This document shows, in pieces, positions 1 through 10,200 of a stretch of 64,000 nt of DNA (position 1 is the first letter of the stretch; each line of letters starts with the position of its first letter). A program made the translations under genes and the position numbers. The notes under the pieces are model-generated. The model had not been told where the DNA came from. It saw only the letters and a program-made list of their open reading frames with translations, and made no database searches. The DNA is from CAZPQK01 sp964588695 (GTDB taxonomy: Bacteria; Krumholzibacteriota; Krumholzibacteriia; WVZY01; JAKEHA01): the NCBI GenBank assembly GCA_964588695.1, contig CAZPQK010000001.1, forward strand, positions 1-64,000. The letters are read 5' to 3'.

Positions 1-1
1 C

Positions 2-94
2 CTGCAAGACGACGGGTTCGAAAACGTGTGGAACCTTCGCGGTGGTATCCTTGCGTGGGCCGACGAAGTTGATTCTTCGATTCCCAAGTACTAG
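2..94 (+). CDS. Rhodanese-domain protein, C-terminal end (partial)
   Basis: Only the last 30 codons are in the window. They read as the end of a rhodanese domain: a GFENVWNLRGGILAW stretch followed by a short DEVDSSIPKY tail. That tail pattern is common at the end of single-domain rhodaneses and of MoeB/ThiF-type adenylyltransferases that carry a C-terminal rhodanese domain. Which of the two cannot be decided, because the catalytic cysteine loop and everything upstream lie outside the window. The stop codon (92-94) directly abuts the stop of the convergent HD-GYP gene at 95. Confidence 0.75.
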   Translation: MQDDGFENVWNLRGGILAWADEVDSSIPKY

Positions 95-1573
95 CTACTG
101 CGCCAGGAAAAAGTTGTGCTTTTTGAAGCCGATCTCGTCGTCTTCAATTGACCGCACGATGCTACGACCGTCCGGCGCGACTTCCGAATCGGTCGACAAG
201 TCCACCAGTTCGGTCGTCTGCGCGTCCTCTTTAAGGACTTCTACCTGGGGCCGATGAATGAACCGGGCCTCTTCGTTTTGTTTTACCACAACACCCCGCT
301 GCCCCGACGTTAACTCCACAACTGTCCCTACCGGGTAAAGCCCCATCGCACGTACAAATACTTTGGCGATGGTCGGATCGAAGATCTGTCCTGATTTCTC
401 CAGGATAAACTTAAGCGCGCGATCCGGTGTTATTGGATCCTTGCGGTAGGTGCGCACTGCTGTCATAGCGTCAAAGTAGTCAGCAATGGTGACGATCCGC
501 GAAAACAGCCGCAAATTCCATCCGTCGGGGCGGCGAGGATAGCCATTGTTGTTAAAGTGAATGTGATGCTGCAGAGCGACGAACATCGGATCGGCCGAGT
601 CCCGCAACGACTTCATACGCGACAACTCTTTAACGCCAAAGAACGTGTGGTACTTCATCAACTCCCACTGGTCGTCGCTAAGCTCGCCAGTGCAGTTTAG
701 AATCGACGCCGGTACGTACGTCTTACCCAGGTCGTGCAGGAGCGCGGCAACTCCCAACTTAGCGACCTCTCGCCGAGGAAGCTTAAGCCGATCCCCCATT
801 AGCATCGCGAGAATGCAAACATTCACAGAATGGGCAAAAGTGTAAGCATCAAAGTTACGAATACTCGACAGACCAACCAGCATAGACTCATCGGTTTGGA
901 TGATATCAACCATGCGTTGGGTGAGACGTTTTGCCTTGCGCATGTTTAACGCCTGGCGCTCCTGGTTTGTGCGTAGTATGTCGCCCATAAGTGCGACGGT
1001 ACGAAAGTAAACCCGGTTACTTTCCAAGCGCAGGTTGTAGGTGGTTTCGTCAACCTCTCGCAACTGGGTTTCGGTTTCTTCGTAGCGGGTAACTTTAACG
1101 TTGGCGATTCCTTGTTCGGCAATACCCACTTCGAGAGTGTCAAACGCCGTTGCGCCTTCCGACGCCAGGAACAAGCGCAAGAACTCACCAAGTTCGTCCG
1201 CGGCGATACCGTGCGCAAACTCAAGTCGATGTACGCCTCTGCGCAGAAACTCCTCCACCAGAAACTCAAACGGCCCATCCTGCTGGCTGTCTACCGACAG
1301 CCGGGTTTCGTTAATGCAAACAAATCCGTTGTGATGGCTAACGTCAACGGTGCCGTCGACCTGTGAGATCTCCCGGATCGTAGCGCTCAAGTCACCAAGT
1401 GCGCGTTGGGCGGCGCGGTTATTGGTTTCGTAAAGCCGGAGAGTCTTCACCGCCGAAAACAGCGCCGTTACCAGGCGCGGACCGACCTCGCGAATGAGCT
1501 CCTCGCTGCTCGCGGTCGCCACCGACGGCTTTGGGCGTGAGATAGCTTTGGGGTCTAGCGTTTGGCGGCTCAT
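95..1573 (-). CDS. HD-GYP-type protein (degenerate GYP motif)
   Basis: A 492-residue protein. The N-terminal half (about 1-230) has no domain I recognise. The C-terminal half is an HD-GYP domain of the cyclic-di-GMP phosphodiesterase family: an upstream FAHSVNV histidine, the metal-binding LLHDLGK motif near residue 280, and an HH...NGYP segment. The usual HHE-x-x-DG-x-GYP signature is altered to HHIHFNNNGYP, so the glutamate and aspartate of the motif are missing and catalysis is uncertain. After the domain comes the typical small C-terminal module with VGTVVELTSGQRGVVV. No receiver domain or membrane segment is visible. It is the second gene of a two-gene operon: its ATG overlaps the stop of the HEAT gene (ATGA, 1570-1573). 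The operon is probably transcribed from the sigma-54 site at 3456-3471. Confidence 0.85.
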   Translation of the reverse strand: MSRQTLDPKAISRPKPSVATASSEELIREVGPRLVTALFSAVKTLRLYETNNRAAQRALGDLSATIREISQVDGTVDVSHHNGFVCINETRLSVDSQQDGPFEFLVEEFLRRGVHRLEFAHGIAADELGEFLRLFLASEGATAFDTLEVGIAEQGIANVKVTRYEETETQLREVDETTYNLRLESNRVYFRTVALMGDILRTNQERQALNMRKAKRLTQRMVDIIQTDESMLVGLSSIRNFDAYTFAHSVNVCILAMLMGDRLKLPRREVAKLGVAALLHDLGKTYVPASILNCTGELSDDQWELMKYHTFFGVKELSRMKSLRDSADPMFVALQHHIHFNNNGYPRRPDGWNLRLFSRIVTIADYFDAMTAVRTYRKDPITPDRALKFILEKSGQIFDPTIAKVFVRAMGLYPVGTVVELTSGQRGVVVKQNEEARFIHRPQVEVLKEDAQTTELVDLSTDSEVAPDGRSIVRSIEDDEIGFKKHNFFLAQ

Positions 1574-3351
1574 GCTTCCTCCTTGGCCGACATTCTTCGG
1601 CGCAGGTTGTTGAGCCCCCGTTGGGCGCGTTCGCGCACGGCGTCATGCGAATCTTGAGAAAGCTGCTCCAGCAGGTTAATCGACTCGGGGTTACAAATGT
1701 TCTCGAGCGCGCGAATAGCGAGCAACTTGTTTTCGCGAGAACGTGCACGCTGCATGATGCTTCGCTTCGAAACCAACTGTCGCAACGCCGACACCGTCGA
1801 AGTGTCACCCACTCGTCCCAACGCTTTGAACACCGGTTCCGAATCTTCAAATGGAACCTCTCCGCGATCCGCTCCCAGCGCCAGTTCAGTAAGGTGATCT
1901 CGAACCCGCGGTTCCGCGCGCGACGCCAGGGCGGCTAGTGCTTTTTCACGGATAAAACGATCATCGTCGGGCAACACTGAAATCAGCATTTCGATGGCGA
2001 CTGGATTTTCGCTGCGTGCCAACAGCTCGACCATTTGTTCTTTGAGTTGCGTGTCGGGAAAATAAAGCAGTTCTTGAATTCGCGGTGACAACTCCGTCAC
2101 ACCCGCGCGATTGAGCATGTAGACAGCATCAGCCGCGACGTGTGGTTGATCAATGTCCAACTGATCGACCACGCGACTAATGTCATCGGAGTGAATGTCG
2201 CAGCACGTGTCGCAAACCGCTTTGTGCAATCGAGTGCCCGACTCGTTATGAATAACGCGCAGAAGTGAGTCGGTGGCAGGCTCGCCGATGGCGGCTAGAT
2301 AGTCGAGAATTTCTTCGGTTTCGTCGTTCCACCCGCTAATCCGATCGCCGAGCGTTTGCACAAGTCCAGGATTTCGAAAGCTGTTGGTAAGTTTAGTAAC
2401 CGCGTCCTGTGCCTCAGGGAGGAGCCCATCGCGCTTGCCGTAGTCGTCGACCAGCCGCAAGCAGCGGCCCAACGACTTGGGCCTGGCTTCGTCCACGACG
2501 TACTCGCCAATTCGTAGCAACACGCCCGCGACGTCACGTATGGCGGTTTGATTTTCGCCCATCGACAAGAACACAAATAGGTTCTCGAAGAACGCAACCA
2601 GCTGATCGTCGGCCCGTTCTGATTCGAGTTCGCGATGCAGGGTGTCAACTTCATCCTGACTGACACCAAACAGGGACTCCATCATTTGTTGAAACTGAAC
2701 TTCGGCGTCGTCCGCACTGTTCAATCGGCCATCGCCACTGGCAATGGTTTGCAGGTAGTTCGCAATCGGTTCCAGCGGGTCCTGCTTTTGAATGATAATG
2801 CGACCCTTGTCCTTGAGCGTCGGCGTAAGTTCTTCGTGATCGTCCGACGGCGGCGTCTCCGGCTCCTGGTCGAACATCTCCCCGCCCACATCGACATTGA
2901 GATAGTCGTCGATAACCCGGTAGCTGATGTGCTCGAAGTCCGCGTTCCAGAACTTCGTCACTACATCTTCGTGCATGGATCGGTTGTGGTATTCGTCGCT
3001 AAGAATCCTCAACAGCAGGTTAAGCTCGGGGCCCAGCGCCTGTCGGTCGATCGACAGTTCTCCAACGCCATCTTTATATAAGACGAAAGCGATGCTCTCC
3101 TCGCGCTTCTCGTTGCTGTAAACAACGTGCCCTTCCCACAGCAACTCGCTCTTGTCGACTGTTAGGACCAGGACATCGTTGAACTTAAAAAACTGCTCGA
3201 CGGCCTGTTCGAGGGCGCGGGCAAACTCGGCCAGGCGCGGATTATTCTCGCTATAGAGCTTTTTGCCGTGGATAAGCTTGGCCATCGCGACGAGAATTTT
3301 CTCGACGCGCTCGGCCATCTCGTGGGTAGATTGTCGGGTAGTTGCCTGCAT
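1570..3351 (-). CDS. HEAT-repeat protein, operon partner of the HD-GYP protein
   Basis: A 593-residue soluble protein without signal peptide or membrane helices. Residues 1-300 are acidic and unassigned, with an acidic linker around 165-185. Residues from about 330 to the end show repeated paired helices of the HEAT/PBS-lyase type, for example a segment beginning NPVAIEMLISVLPDDDRFIR and the final NPESINLLEQLSQDSHDAVR, so the C-terminal half is probably a protein-binding solenoid. The ATG overlaps nothing upstream, and the 4-base ATGA overlap with the HD-GYP gene shows translational coupling. The pair may form a cyclic-di-GMP-related scaffold, but that is inferred only from the operon. Confidence 0.75.
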   Translation of the reverse strand: MQATTRQSTHEMAERVEKILVAMAKLIHGKKLYSENNPRLAEFARALEQAVEQFFKFNDVLVLTVDKSELLWEGHVVYSNEKREESIAFVLYKDGVGELSIDRQALGPELNLLLRILSDEYHNRSMHEDVVTKFWNADFEHISYRVIDDYLNVDVGGEMFDQEPETPPSDDHEELTPTLKDKGRIIIQKQDPLEPIANYLQTIASGDGRLNSADDAEVQFQQMMESLFGVSQDEVDTLHRELESERADDQLVAFFENLFVFLSMGENQTAIRDVAGVLLRIGEYVVDEARPKSLGRCLRLVDDYGKRDGLLPEAQDAVTKLTNSFRNPGLVQTLGDRISGWNDETEEILDYLAAIGEPATDSLLRVIHNESGTRLHKAVCDTCCDIHSDDISRVVDQLDIDQPHVAADAVYMLNRAGVTELSPRIQELLYFPDTQLKEQMVELLARSENPVAIEMLISVLPDDDRFIREKALAALASRAEPRVRDHLTELALGADRGEVPFEDSEPVFKALGRVGDTSTVSALRQLVSKRSIMQRARSRENKLLAIRALENICNPESINLLEQLSQDSHDAVRERAQRGLNNLRRRMSAKEEA

Positions 3352-3435
3352 GTACTAGTTCGTCCCCATCGTTCCTCATTGCACCCGGCGGACGCCCCTG
3401 AGACGAAGGCCGGGCCGCGCTAAAGGAAACAGTTT

Positions 3436-5091
3436 TTGCGAATCATGGAGCAAACAGCAACCGACGTGCCATTTTTGGCGGGGGTTCAAGCCACCGCCGG
3501 GACAGCGGGCGTGCCGCCACGGTGGGTGGCCCTGGTAGTTCTAGCGATGTTGATGGTAGCGCTCATGGGAACGCGGGCGCTGGCCTCGGATCCCAAGCTT
3601 CGAGCCAGCCGCGAGCTTTCCCCCGCAGAGGTCGCAACCGTCGCCGAACACATCTTTGCCGGGCGCTCAGACCAGGCGCTTGAGCTATTGGCTTCGCTGC
3701 ACGACGAGTGTGCGGACGCGCCCTTGTTCTACATCTTGCGCGCTCGAATTTACCGCGAACGCTTGCCCATCGACGACGAACGTAAAGACGTAATCGAACG
3801 TCGGTCGCAGGCAATTCTCGCCGACCTCGACACCGCGATCCGGTTGTGCGATGCGGCCATCGATGCCGACGACCCGAACCCCAACTACCTTCTTTACCGC
3901 GGGTGGGCGTGGATGGCCAAGTCACACACGCGGTCGTTCGCGCGTGCGTTTTGGAGCGCGGGACGGGATGCCGGCAAGGGTAAACGCGACCTTGTGGCTT
4001 ACCTGGAACTGCGTCCCGACGACCCGGTCGCGAATAGCGTGCTAGGTGCTTTTCTGTACTTCGCGGACACCATTCCGAACTTGTTTAAGTTCTTTTCCAA
4101 ACTGCTGCGATTTCCGGGAGGCGATCGCGACGAGGGATTGGACCGCATGCGTCGCGGGATTGCGGCTGGCGGGCCGTTCCTGCCGGAGCACGAACTGCTG
4201 TTGTATTCGACGTACTTTTTGTTCGAGGGACGTTACGAGGATGGTGCCGACGGAGTATTGAGCGTGCTTAAGCGCCACCGGAATTACGTGCGGGCCAATC
4301 TTCCGATGGCCATTATGGGGCCATTTGTTCCGGGGCGACGCGCGGAGTTCCAGGCGGCCGTCGCCGACGGCATCGCGCGATCGGTGCAACATAGTAGCGA
4401 TCACAACGACACCAACACGCACTACGTTCTACGTTTCGAATCGGCGCTGGCGAACGCGCTGTTTGGTGATGTTGCCGCTGCCGAACGTGAATTCTATGCC
4501 ATCACCAGCGAAAAACCCAAGCACCCCGATTGGGTAGTGGCCTACTCCCGTTGCGAACTCGCGCGACTCGCCGCGGCGCAGGGGCGTTTTGACGCGGCCA
4601 TGAACCACTTGCGACTGGCTCGCGAACAAAAAATCGACCTGATCTCCGGCGACATCGAAGCGCTCGAAAAGGAAATCAAAGGCTACACCGGCCCTCCGCC
4701 GAACCGCCCGATAGACCCAAGAATCGTCGCCATCTACGAGCAGAACCCAACCAACGACAGGCCGGATTGGCTCGCTTCGGCGTCGGAAGGTGGTTTTTAC
4801 AAAGGGTTCTATCGCGCCGAAAATGACTTCATAGCTGGCCGCTGGCACGACGCTATCGCCGGTTATCGCGAGATTATCGAGACCCCGCGTCCTACTTGGG
4901 ACGACCGGTTTAAACTGGTTGCAGGAAGCCGAATCGGCGAGAGTTGGTTTCAATTGGGCGACTACGATCGCGCCGGTGAGGCTTTGGAAGAAGCAATGCA
5001 ACATTACCGACACGAGTTTCTGGTCGACTGGCTCCTCGACAATCGTCGCGGATACTTTCAACGGGTTCGCGACCGCGACTCCCGCGAATAG
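3436..5091 (+). CDS. Membrane-anchored or secreted TPR protein
   Basis: 551 residues. A hydrophobic segment at about 30-50 (VALVVLAMLMVALMGTRALA) is a signal peptide or anchor, and the rest is built of TPR-like helical repeats, clearest at residues 70-130, 330-400 and 460-540. No enzymatic motif is visible. The TTG at 3436 has AAAGGA 8 bases upstream. An ATG at 3445 and a GTG at 3511, just before the hydrophobic segment, are alternatives. The GTG would free the sigma-54 site at 3456-3471 from coding overlap and would remove an unusual Ala/Thr/Gly-rich leader. The gene ends three bases from the convergent M1 peptidase gene. Confidence 0.7.
   Translation: MRIMEQTATDVPFLAGVQATAGTAGVPPRWVALVVLAMLMVALMGTRALASDPKLRASRELSPAEVATVAEHIFAGRSDQALELLASLHDECADAPLFYILRARIYRERLPIDDERKDVIERRSQAILADLDTAIRLCDAAIDADDPNPNYLLYRGWAWMAKSHTRSFARAFWSAGRDAGKGKRDLVAYLELRPDDPVANSVLGAFLYFADTIPNLFKFFSKLLRFPGGDRDEGLDRMRRGIAAGGPFLPEHELLLYSTYFLFEGRYEDGADGVLSVLKRHRNYVRANLPMAIMGPFVPGRRAEFQAAVADGIARSVQHSSDHNDTNTHYVLRFESALANALFGDVAAAEREFYAITSEKPKHPDWVVAYSRCELARLAAAQGRFDAAMNHLRLAREQKIDLISGDIEALEKEIKGYTGPPPNRPIDPRIVAIYEQNPTNDRPDWLASASEGGFYKGFYRAENDFIAGRWHDAIAGYREIIETPRPTWDDRFKLVAGSRIGESWFQLGDYDRAGEALEEAMQHYRHEFLVDWLLDNRRGYFQRVRDRDSRE
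3456..3471 (-). promoter_or_regulatory. Sigma-54 (RpoN) -24/-12 promoter for the HEAT/HD-GYP operon
   Basis: Read on the minus strand the site is TGGCACGTCGGTTGCT, a complete match to TGGCACG-N4-TTGCW. The start site should fall near 3445, giving a leader of about 94 bases before the HEAT gene ATG at 3351. The element lies inside the first codons of the divergent TPR gene as annotated, so that gene's start may really be further downstream. Confidence 0.8.
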
Positions 5092-5094
5092 TTG

Positions 5095-7158
5095 CTATTC
5101 GTTGACGGGGCGTGACTGTTCCGCCAACCAGCGGTAACCGAGCACGCCACTTGAGGGTTCGGGTAGCCAGGTTCGCTGTCTGGTTCCATTGACAAAACTC
5201 ACCGCACTGAACTTGCCATAGTAGATGAGTTTATAACCAGCGGCAGCGATGGCGTCCGCCGACTTACCCGTTACCCAAACCACTGTGCGCTGGGGGTTAT
5301 CGGGGTGCCGAAAAGCTACAAAAGCGGCCGCGCCCGGGTCCTGATACACGGCATCGCGAACCCTGACACCACCATCGTCAACCCCCACCCAGGTCGGAGC
5401 AGAGAGCCGATCCCAAACACGGTTCTCCCCAGGATCACCCAACACCACCATGTCGCTAGCCGTGGTCACCGCAGTATCGGCAACGACGGTACCCACCCGA
5501 TCAGAAAACCGCGTCGCAAGATCGGCATAGGCGCCGCGTTTCATGGCGTCACCTCCGGTCGGCATTGCGACAACGACATCGTCCGCGGAAAGTACGCGGG
5601 CAATGTTTACCGGGAGTTCGGATGGGTCCAGCTTTCGAAAGATCTCATGGTTCGGGTCGACATACAGCGCCAGCGGTTCTGCCGGAAGTTTGAACGTGAA
5701 TCGATTGCTAAAGCCCGTGAAACTTGCTGAAAAACGGTAATTTCCCAGAGACGTAGCCACCACGACCGGAACGTCCAGCAGTTGATGGTCGCCGTATGCA
5801 CCCAGCGTAACGTCTACAGCGTACGGCGTGTTGTCGTCATCGGTCTCGAACACCGAAGCCTGTTCCAGCACCAACTGCGGCGCACCCTCCCGGTACACCC
5901 ATTGTCGGAAAAACGCGGTGGCGTCGAACGTGGAAACGTTGGTAAAAGCTTCGGCGATGTCATCCCAGGACGCTTCGCGAAAACGAAAGTCGCGAAAGAA
6001 CGTCCGCATGACTCGATAGAAACGCTCTTCCCCGATGTAACGTTGTAACATCGCAAAAACCATCGCGCACTTGCCGTATCCGATAGCCGCGTCAACCGCG
6101 TTTTCGCGCGAACGAAACTGTGTTAGCGGATAGTCGGTCTTTTCGCTCACATCGAGCGTGAAGTTTTCGTTAATCTCCCGGCGGTATTGCGCCGCCGCCG
6201 AATCACTTTTTTCTGCTTCGTAGCGATAGTCGGCATAGAAAGTTGTAAGCCCTTCGCACCAGTTGCCGCTGTCAGCGTCGACGTATACACCATTTCCCCA
6301 CCAGTTGTGCGCCACTTCGTGCCCAAGTGATGTATCCACTATGAACGGCAACCGCAGCACGTCCTGCCCGATGACTGTAAACCCAGGCATGCCGTATCCG
6401 CTTGCGAAGAAGTTGTCAACCACGGCAAAACTCTCGAACGGATAGGGACCAAGTAGTCCGTTGTACAGTTGTAAGTAACGCTCACTTGCGCCGAGGTACT
6501 GATCAGCAAGCGACGTATCGGCGGGATACAAATACGTTTCCACCAGGACACCGTCACTCTTGCGTTGATGCCGAACGAAGTCCCCACCCACTAGCGTCGG
6601 GTTTCTGGATGGATAGGCGACATCGAAGACTGTGGTTCGCGCTCCATCTTTCACGGTCTCGCGGAGTCGCCGCCCTTCGGTAATAAAGATCAACTCGTCC
6701 GGCGCAATGACGGTAATCCGAAAGGTCCCGAGCGTATCGTCGCCGGGCATCCAACCAGCGTCTCCACCCAGGTAAACGCGACCGGAGTCGATGGCTGCCG
6801 TGCTGCTATCGGCGAGGAACATCTCAGTCGAACCAAACACCGACCGATAGGAAAGCGTGAGTACTTGCAGTTCCGGGCTGGATGGAACCGCAACCGTGGC
6901 TTGCCGGTGGCGATCGGTATCCACAACAACGTCGCGCTGGTTGACTTGTGTCTTGGAGATACTGGTCGCATAGAACGAAAACGTCCGGTCTCCGCCGCCG
7001 GAAATCTCGATTCTCGCCTCGACCGTCAGTGCGTGCGCAGCGGGATCGAGCCTCACCACCGCTGTGGTGTGCGTCGACGCAAACCCCGGGCTCGAAGGTC
7101 CCCACCAGGCAATTGTTGCCACCAGAAATACCAGCCGCGCCCCACGACGGCGCAGCAT
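5095..7158 (-). CDS. Secreted M1-family (gluzincin) metallopeptidase-like protein
   Basis: 687 residues from the ATG at 7158, which directly precedes a good signal peptide (LRRRGARLVFLVATIAWW, then FAS). The reading frame stays open to an ATG at 7206, but that extension would place 16 odd residues before the signal and would cover the sigma-54 promoter of the divergent gene. The M1 catalytic domain shows HEVAH (zinc ligands and Glu) followed by the third ligand in GNWCEGL. The spacing is 17 residues rather than the classical 18. The substrate-binding GAMEN motif is replaced by GYGMPGF, so true aminopeptidase activity is not assured. The last ~170 residues form an extra domain with no assignment. 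The protein probably acts in the periplasm or at the surface. Confidence 0.85.
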   Translation of the reverse strand: MLRRRGARLVFLVATIAWWGPSSPGFASTHTTAVVRLDPAAHALTVEARIEISGGGDRTFSFYATSISKTQVNQRDVVVDTDRHRQATVAVPSSPELQVLTLSYRSVFGSTEMFLADSSTAAIDSGRVYLGGDAGWMPGDDTLGTFRITVIAPDELIFITEGRRLRETVKDGARTTVFDVAYPSRNPTLVGGDFVRHQRKSDGVLVETYLYPADTSLADQYLGASERYLQLYNGLLGPYPFESFAVVDNFFASGYGMPGFTVIGQDVLRLPFIVDTSLGHEVAHNWWGNGVYVDADSGNWCEGLTTFYADYRYEAEKSDSAAAQYRREINENFTLDVSEKTDYPLTQFRSRENAVDAAIGYGKCAMVFAMLQRYIGEERFYRVMRTFFRDFRFREASWDDIAEAFTNVSTFDATAFFRQWVYREGAPQLVLEQASVFETDDDNTPYAVDVTLGAYGDHQLLDVPVVVATSLGNYRFSASFTGFSNRFTFKLPAEPLALYVDPNHEIFRKLDPSELPVNIARVLSADDVVVAMPTGGDAMKRGAYADLATRFSDRVGTVVADTAVTTASDMVVLGDPGENRVWDRLSAPTWVGVDDGGVRVRDAVYQDPGAAAFVAFRHPDNPQRTVVWVTGKSADAIAAAGYKLIYYGKFSAVSFVNGTRQRTWLPEPSSGVLGYRWLAEQSRPVNE

Positions 7159-7164
7159 TTCCGG

Positions 7165-7180
7165 TGGCACATGCGTTGCA
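7165..7180 (+). promoter_or_regulatory. Sigma-54 (RpoN) -24/-12 promoter for the giant-protein operon
   Basis: TGGCACATGCGTTGCA, a full match to TGGCAC-N5-TTGCW. The predicted start is near 7191, about 66 bases before the TTG start of the giant gene at 7257. The -24 element lies seven bases upstream of the preferred start of the divergent M1 peptidase. Confidence 0.85.
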
Positions 7181-7256
7181 AGTATTTGACACGGGAAGAC
7201 TTTCATTGGTTCAGAGTACCGGCAAATAGTTTATTTTTTAAAGGTTTAAGTGCATC

Positions 7257-10200
7257 TTGGGGCAACCCCTGGTTAGTATTACTCGCCGCATTTTGGCGTT
7301 ATGCGGTGTCGCACTGCTAGTTGCGGCTGTGCCCAACCGTGCCGTGGCCGACCACGAACTCCGCAGCGGCTGGTATATCGGTTCGAGCTTGCCAGCTAAG
7401 ATTGGCGTCGGGTTCCGGCCTGATGTCGTCGTGATCAAAGCGACGACAGCGCAGTTCGCGCACATCTCCACTTCGACCATGCCGCCGGGAATGTCCGTCG
7501 CACTTGCTGACAACAGCAACCCCCAAACGGGTCTGATCGACTCGCTGACGGCTGATGGATTTGAAGTTACCGGAAACGGCGCAGTAAACGGCTTGCTCGT
7601 CACTTACTTTTGGACGGCCATAAAGGCGAGTCCCGAAGCAGTAGAAGTTGGCACTTACACTGGCGATGGTGTCGCCAGCCGTTGGGTGCCCACGACCAGT
7701 CGCATAGGCTACCTCATGATTATGGGGGAAAACAACGAGCGCCGCATTCATCGCTACAGCGGTCAGGCGATTGGACAGTCGGCGCGCTTTGATCAGGGCG
7801 GAACCCATAGCGACATTTTTGACTTTGGCACGACGGGCTTTCAGCTTTCCGGAACGAACGAAGCTAATGAGGCGGGAGTGACTTTTCACTATATCGCCTT
7901 TGATTCGGCTGCGATTTCCGTTGGGTCGTACCTGGGAGACGGTACCGATGGACGTGCGATTTCCACCAACGACCCCGGGATCGTCATCGTCACCAACACG
8001 AGTCGAAACACCGACCCCATGTATCGCGTCGACGCGGCAACCGTCGGCGGTGCGAGCTACTTTACCGACGAATTGAACTCGACCGGAACCATTGGAACAC
8101 TTGACGCGGCAGGCTTTACCGTAGATTCGGCGGATGAAACCAATCGTGCGGGCGACACCTACCAGTGGATGGCGATGTCGGCAACGCCCGGATCCAACTT
8201 GGAACTAAAAGCGGCTGCTGTTCCGAGCACGGCCGATGTGGGCGACACCGTTACGATTTTGGTCTCGCTCGAAAACCTTGGCCCTTCGGATGTGGGGTCC
8301 GTTCAAGTCAACGCCAGCCTGCCCGCAGGCCTGACTCGGCGGTCGCACAACGTCTCTTCGGGGAACTACGCACCCGGAACCGGCCTTTGGACGATTGGTG
8401 CCGGGATCGCCGCCGGGGCTATAGACACGCTTTGGATTGCTGTCGAAGTCGAGTCGGGCTTCGAGGGCCAGACGATTGCCGACTCTGTGTTCGTTAGTTT
8501 CAGCGATCAGCCAGATCCTGAGGCGGAAAACAATGTCGCACCCTATCAAGTTTCGGTGACGTCGGGGCAGCCGGCACCGTTGCTAGTCGATGTACCGGGT
8601 TCGGTTCAGCCCAACGAAGTCACGCACGAAGACGGACCGTTTGCGTTTCAAATATCGCTCGACAACCAAAGCTCCACGGGTGTCCTGCTCGACGTCTCCA
8701 GCCAGATTACGATGAGCGACGGAATGCATACCTACTCGGCATTGCTGGCAAACCCAACCTGGGTGCCCGGCAACGCGCAGGGCTTTCCCATCGCTTTCAA
8801 CACGTCGTCTTTGCCGCCAGCACTCGACACCAACCGACTCTACCCCCTTACACTCGACCTGATCGGTGTCGACGACTTTTCCAGTCCGTACGTGAGCTCA
8901 TTCACTACGATCGGATCGAACGAGGTTTGGGTCACCGAGCCGTGGATCGACGTTGCAGCAAGCGCTATCGGAAACGATGCCGCCTCGCCGGGTGATACTT
9001 CGAAGGTCGCCCTGGCGTTTACGTTGACCAACAACTACGGGAACTCCAAAAACCTGACGGCGTTGACGCTGGTCAATGCCTCCAGCGGACCGGGTTCAAA
9101 CGCCAATCTCGACGCGCAGATCTCGCGGGTTCGCGTTTTTGATGTCTTCGGAGGAGCAGCGCTCGGCGAAGGCACTTTCTCCAACGGCGCGCTCACCATT
9201 AACGTGTCGCCGAATCTCAATATCCCGTCGGGCGAATCGCGGACTCTTAATATTCTTGTCGACGTCGATTCAACACTGGCTCGCGACGGAGACCGCATTG
9301 ACGTCATGATTGACGATCATGCCGCAATTGTTTTTTCGGGACCGACACTGGTAGACACTACAGTTACCGCGCTAAACCCGCTTGACTCGTTTGGATCGCT
9401 TTCGGTGGACGGTTCGCTCAGTCATCAGTACGTCGCGGCACCGTCAAGTCAAACTCAACTGGTGTCCGGCACGACTAACCAGCACTTGTTTACGTTGTTT
9501 CCTCCGGCCAACGGCTACTCGGCCGACACGCTAACGTCGATCACTGTCGCGGACAGCACAGGCTCTATAAATCCGTCGAATCTCACCACCGTCAAACTCT
9601 GGCTGGACGACGGAAGCAACCTGTTTGAACCGGGATCAGACACCTTCGTCGCCACGTTTGGTTTCACCGGAGATCGTTACGTCGCTAGCGGTTTCAGTAT
9701 TCCGGTTTCGGGCACGACCAGCTTCCACGTTGCAGCGGATGTCGCGTTGACGGTGAACGATGGAGATCAACTAACACCGGTGATTCCAATCAACGGGATC
9801 GGCGTGACCTCTGGAAACGACGGGCCGCTGAATTCCCTCGTCGCCACCGGATCTAGTTTTACGCTGGTACAAGTGCAAGAAGTTGCGATCAACGCAGTAG
9901 CCCTTCCGAGCCTGGCCATCGATCCAGGTCAACCCGATGTCCGACTCCAACATCTGCAACTGGTAAACAACTCGCCGACAGCGATCGCGCTGGATTCCCT
10001 TCGAATTACCAATGTTTCGACGGGCGCCGGCACGCAAGCAGACCTGGACGCTGGTGTCGGGTTGATTCGTGTATACCACGACAACGGCAACGGCTTGCTG
10101 GATATCGGCGACTTGCTGTTAGGTACGGGCTTCTTCGCCAGCGGTCAAACGACTATCGCAACCGGTCTGAACCTGGACGGCAATGACCTTGCCGAACTGT

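Noticed and set aside
7159..7206. Earlier ATG (7206) for the M1-like peptidase
   Set aside because: It adds 16 non-signal residues, lacks a ribosome site and would place the sigma-54 promoter of the divergent operon inside coding sequence.
10178..10193. Sigma-54-like CGGCAATGACCTTGCC within the giant gene
   Set aside because: Two mismatches in the -24 box and a changed last base, deep in coding sequence with no downstream start.
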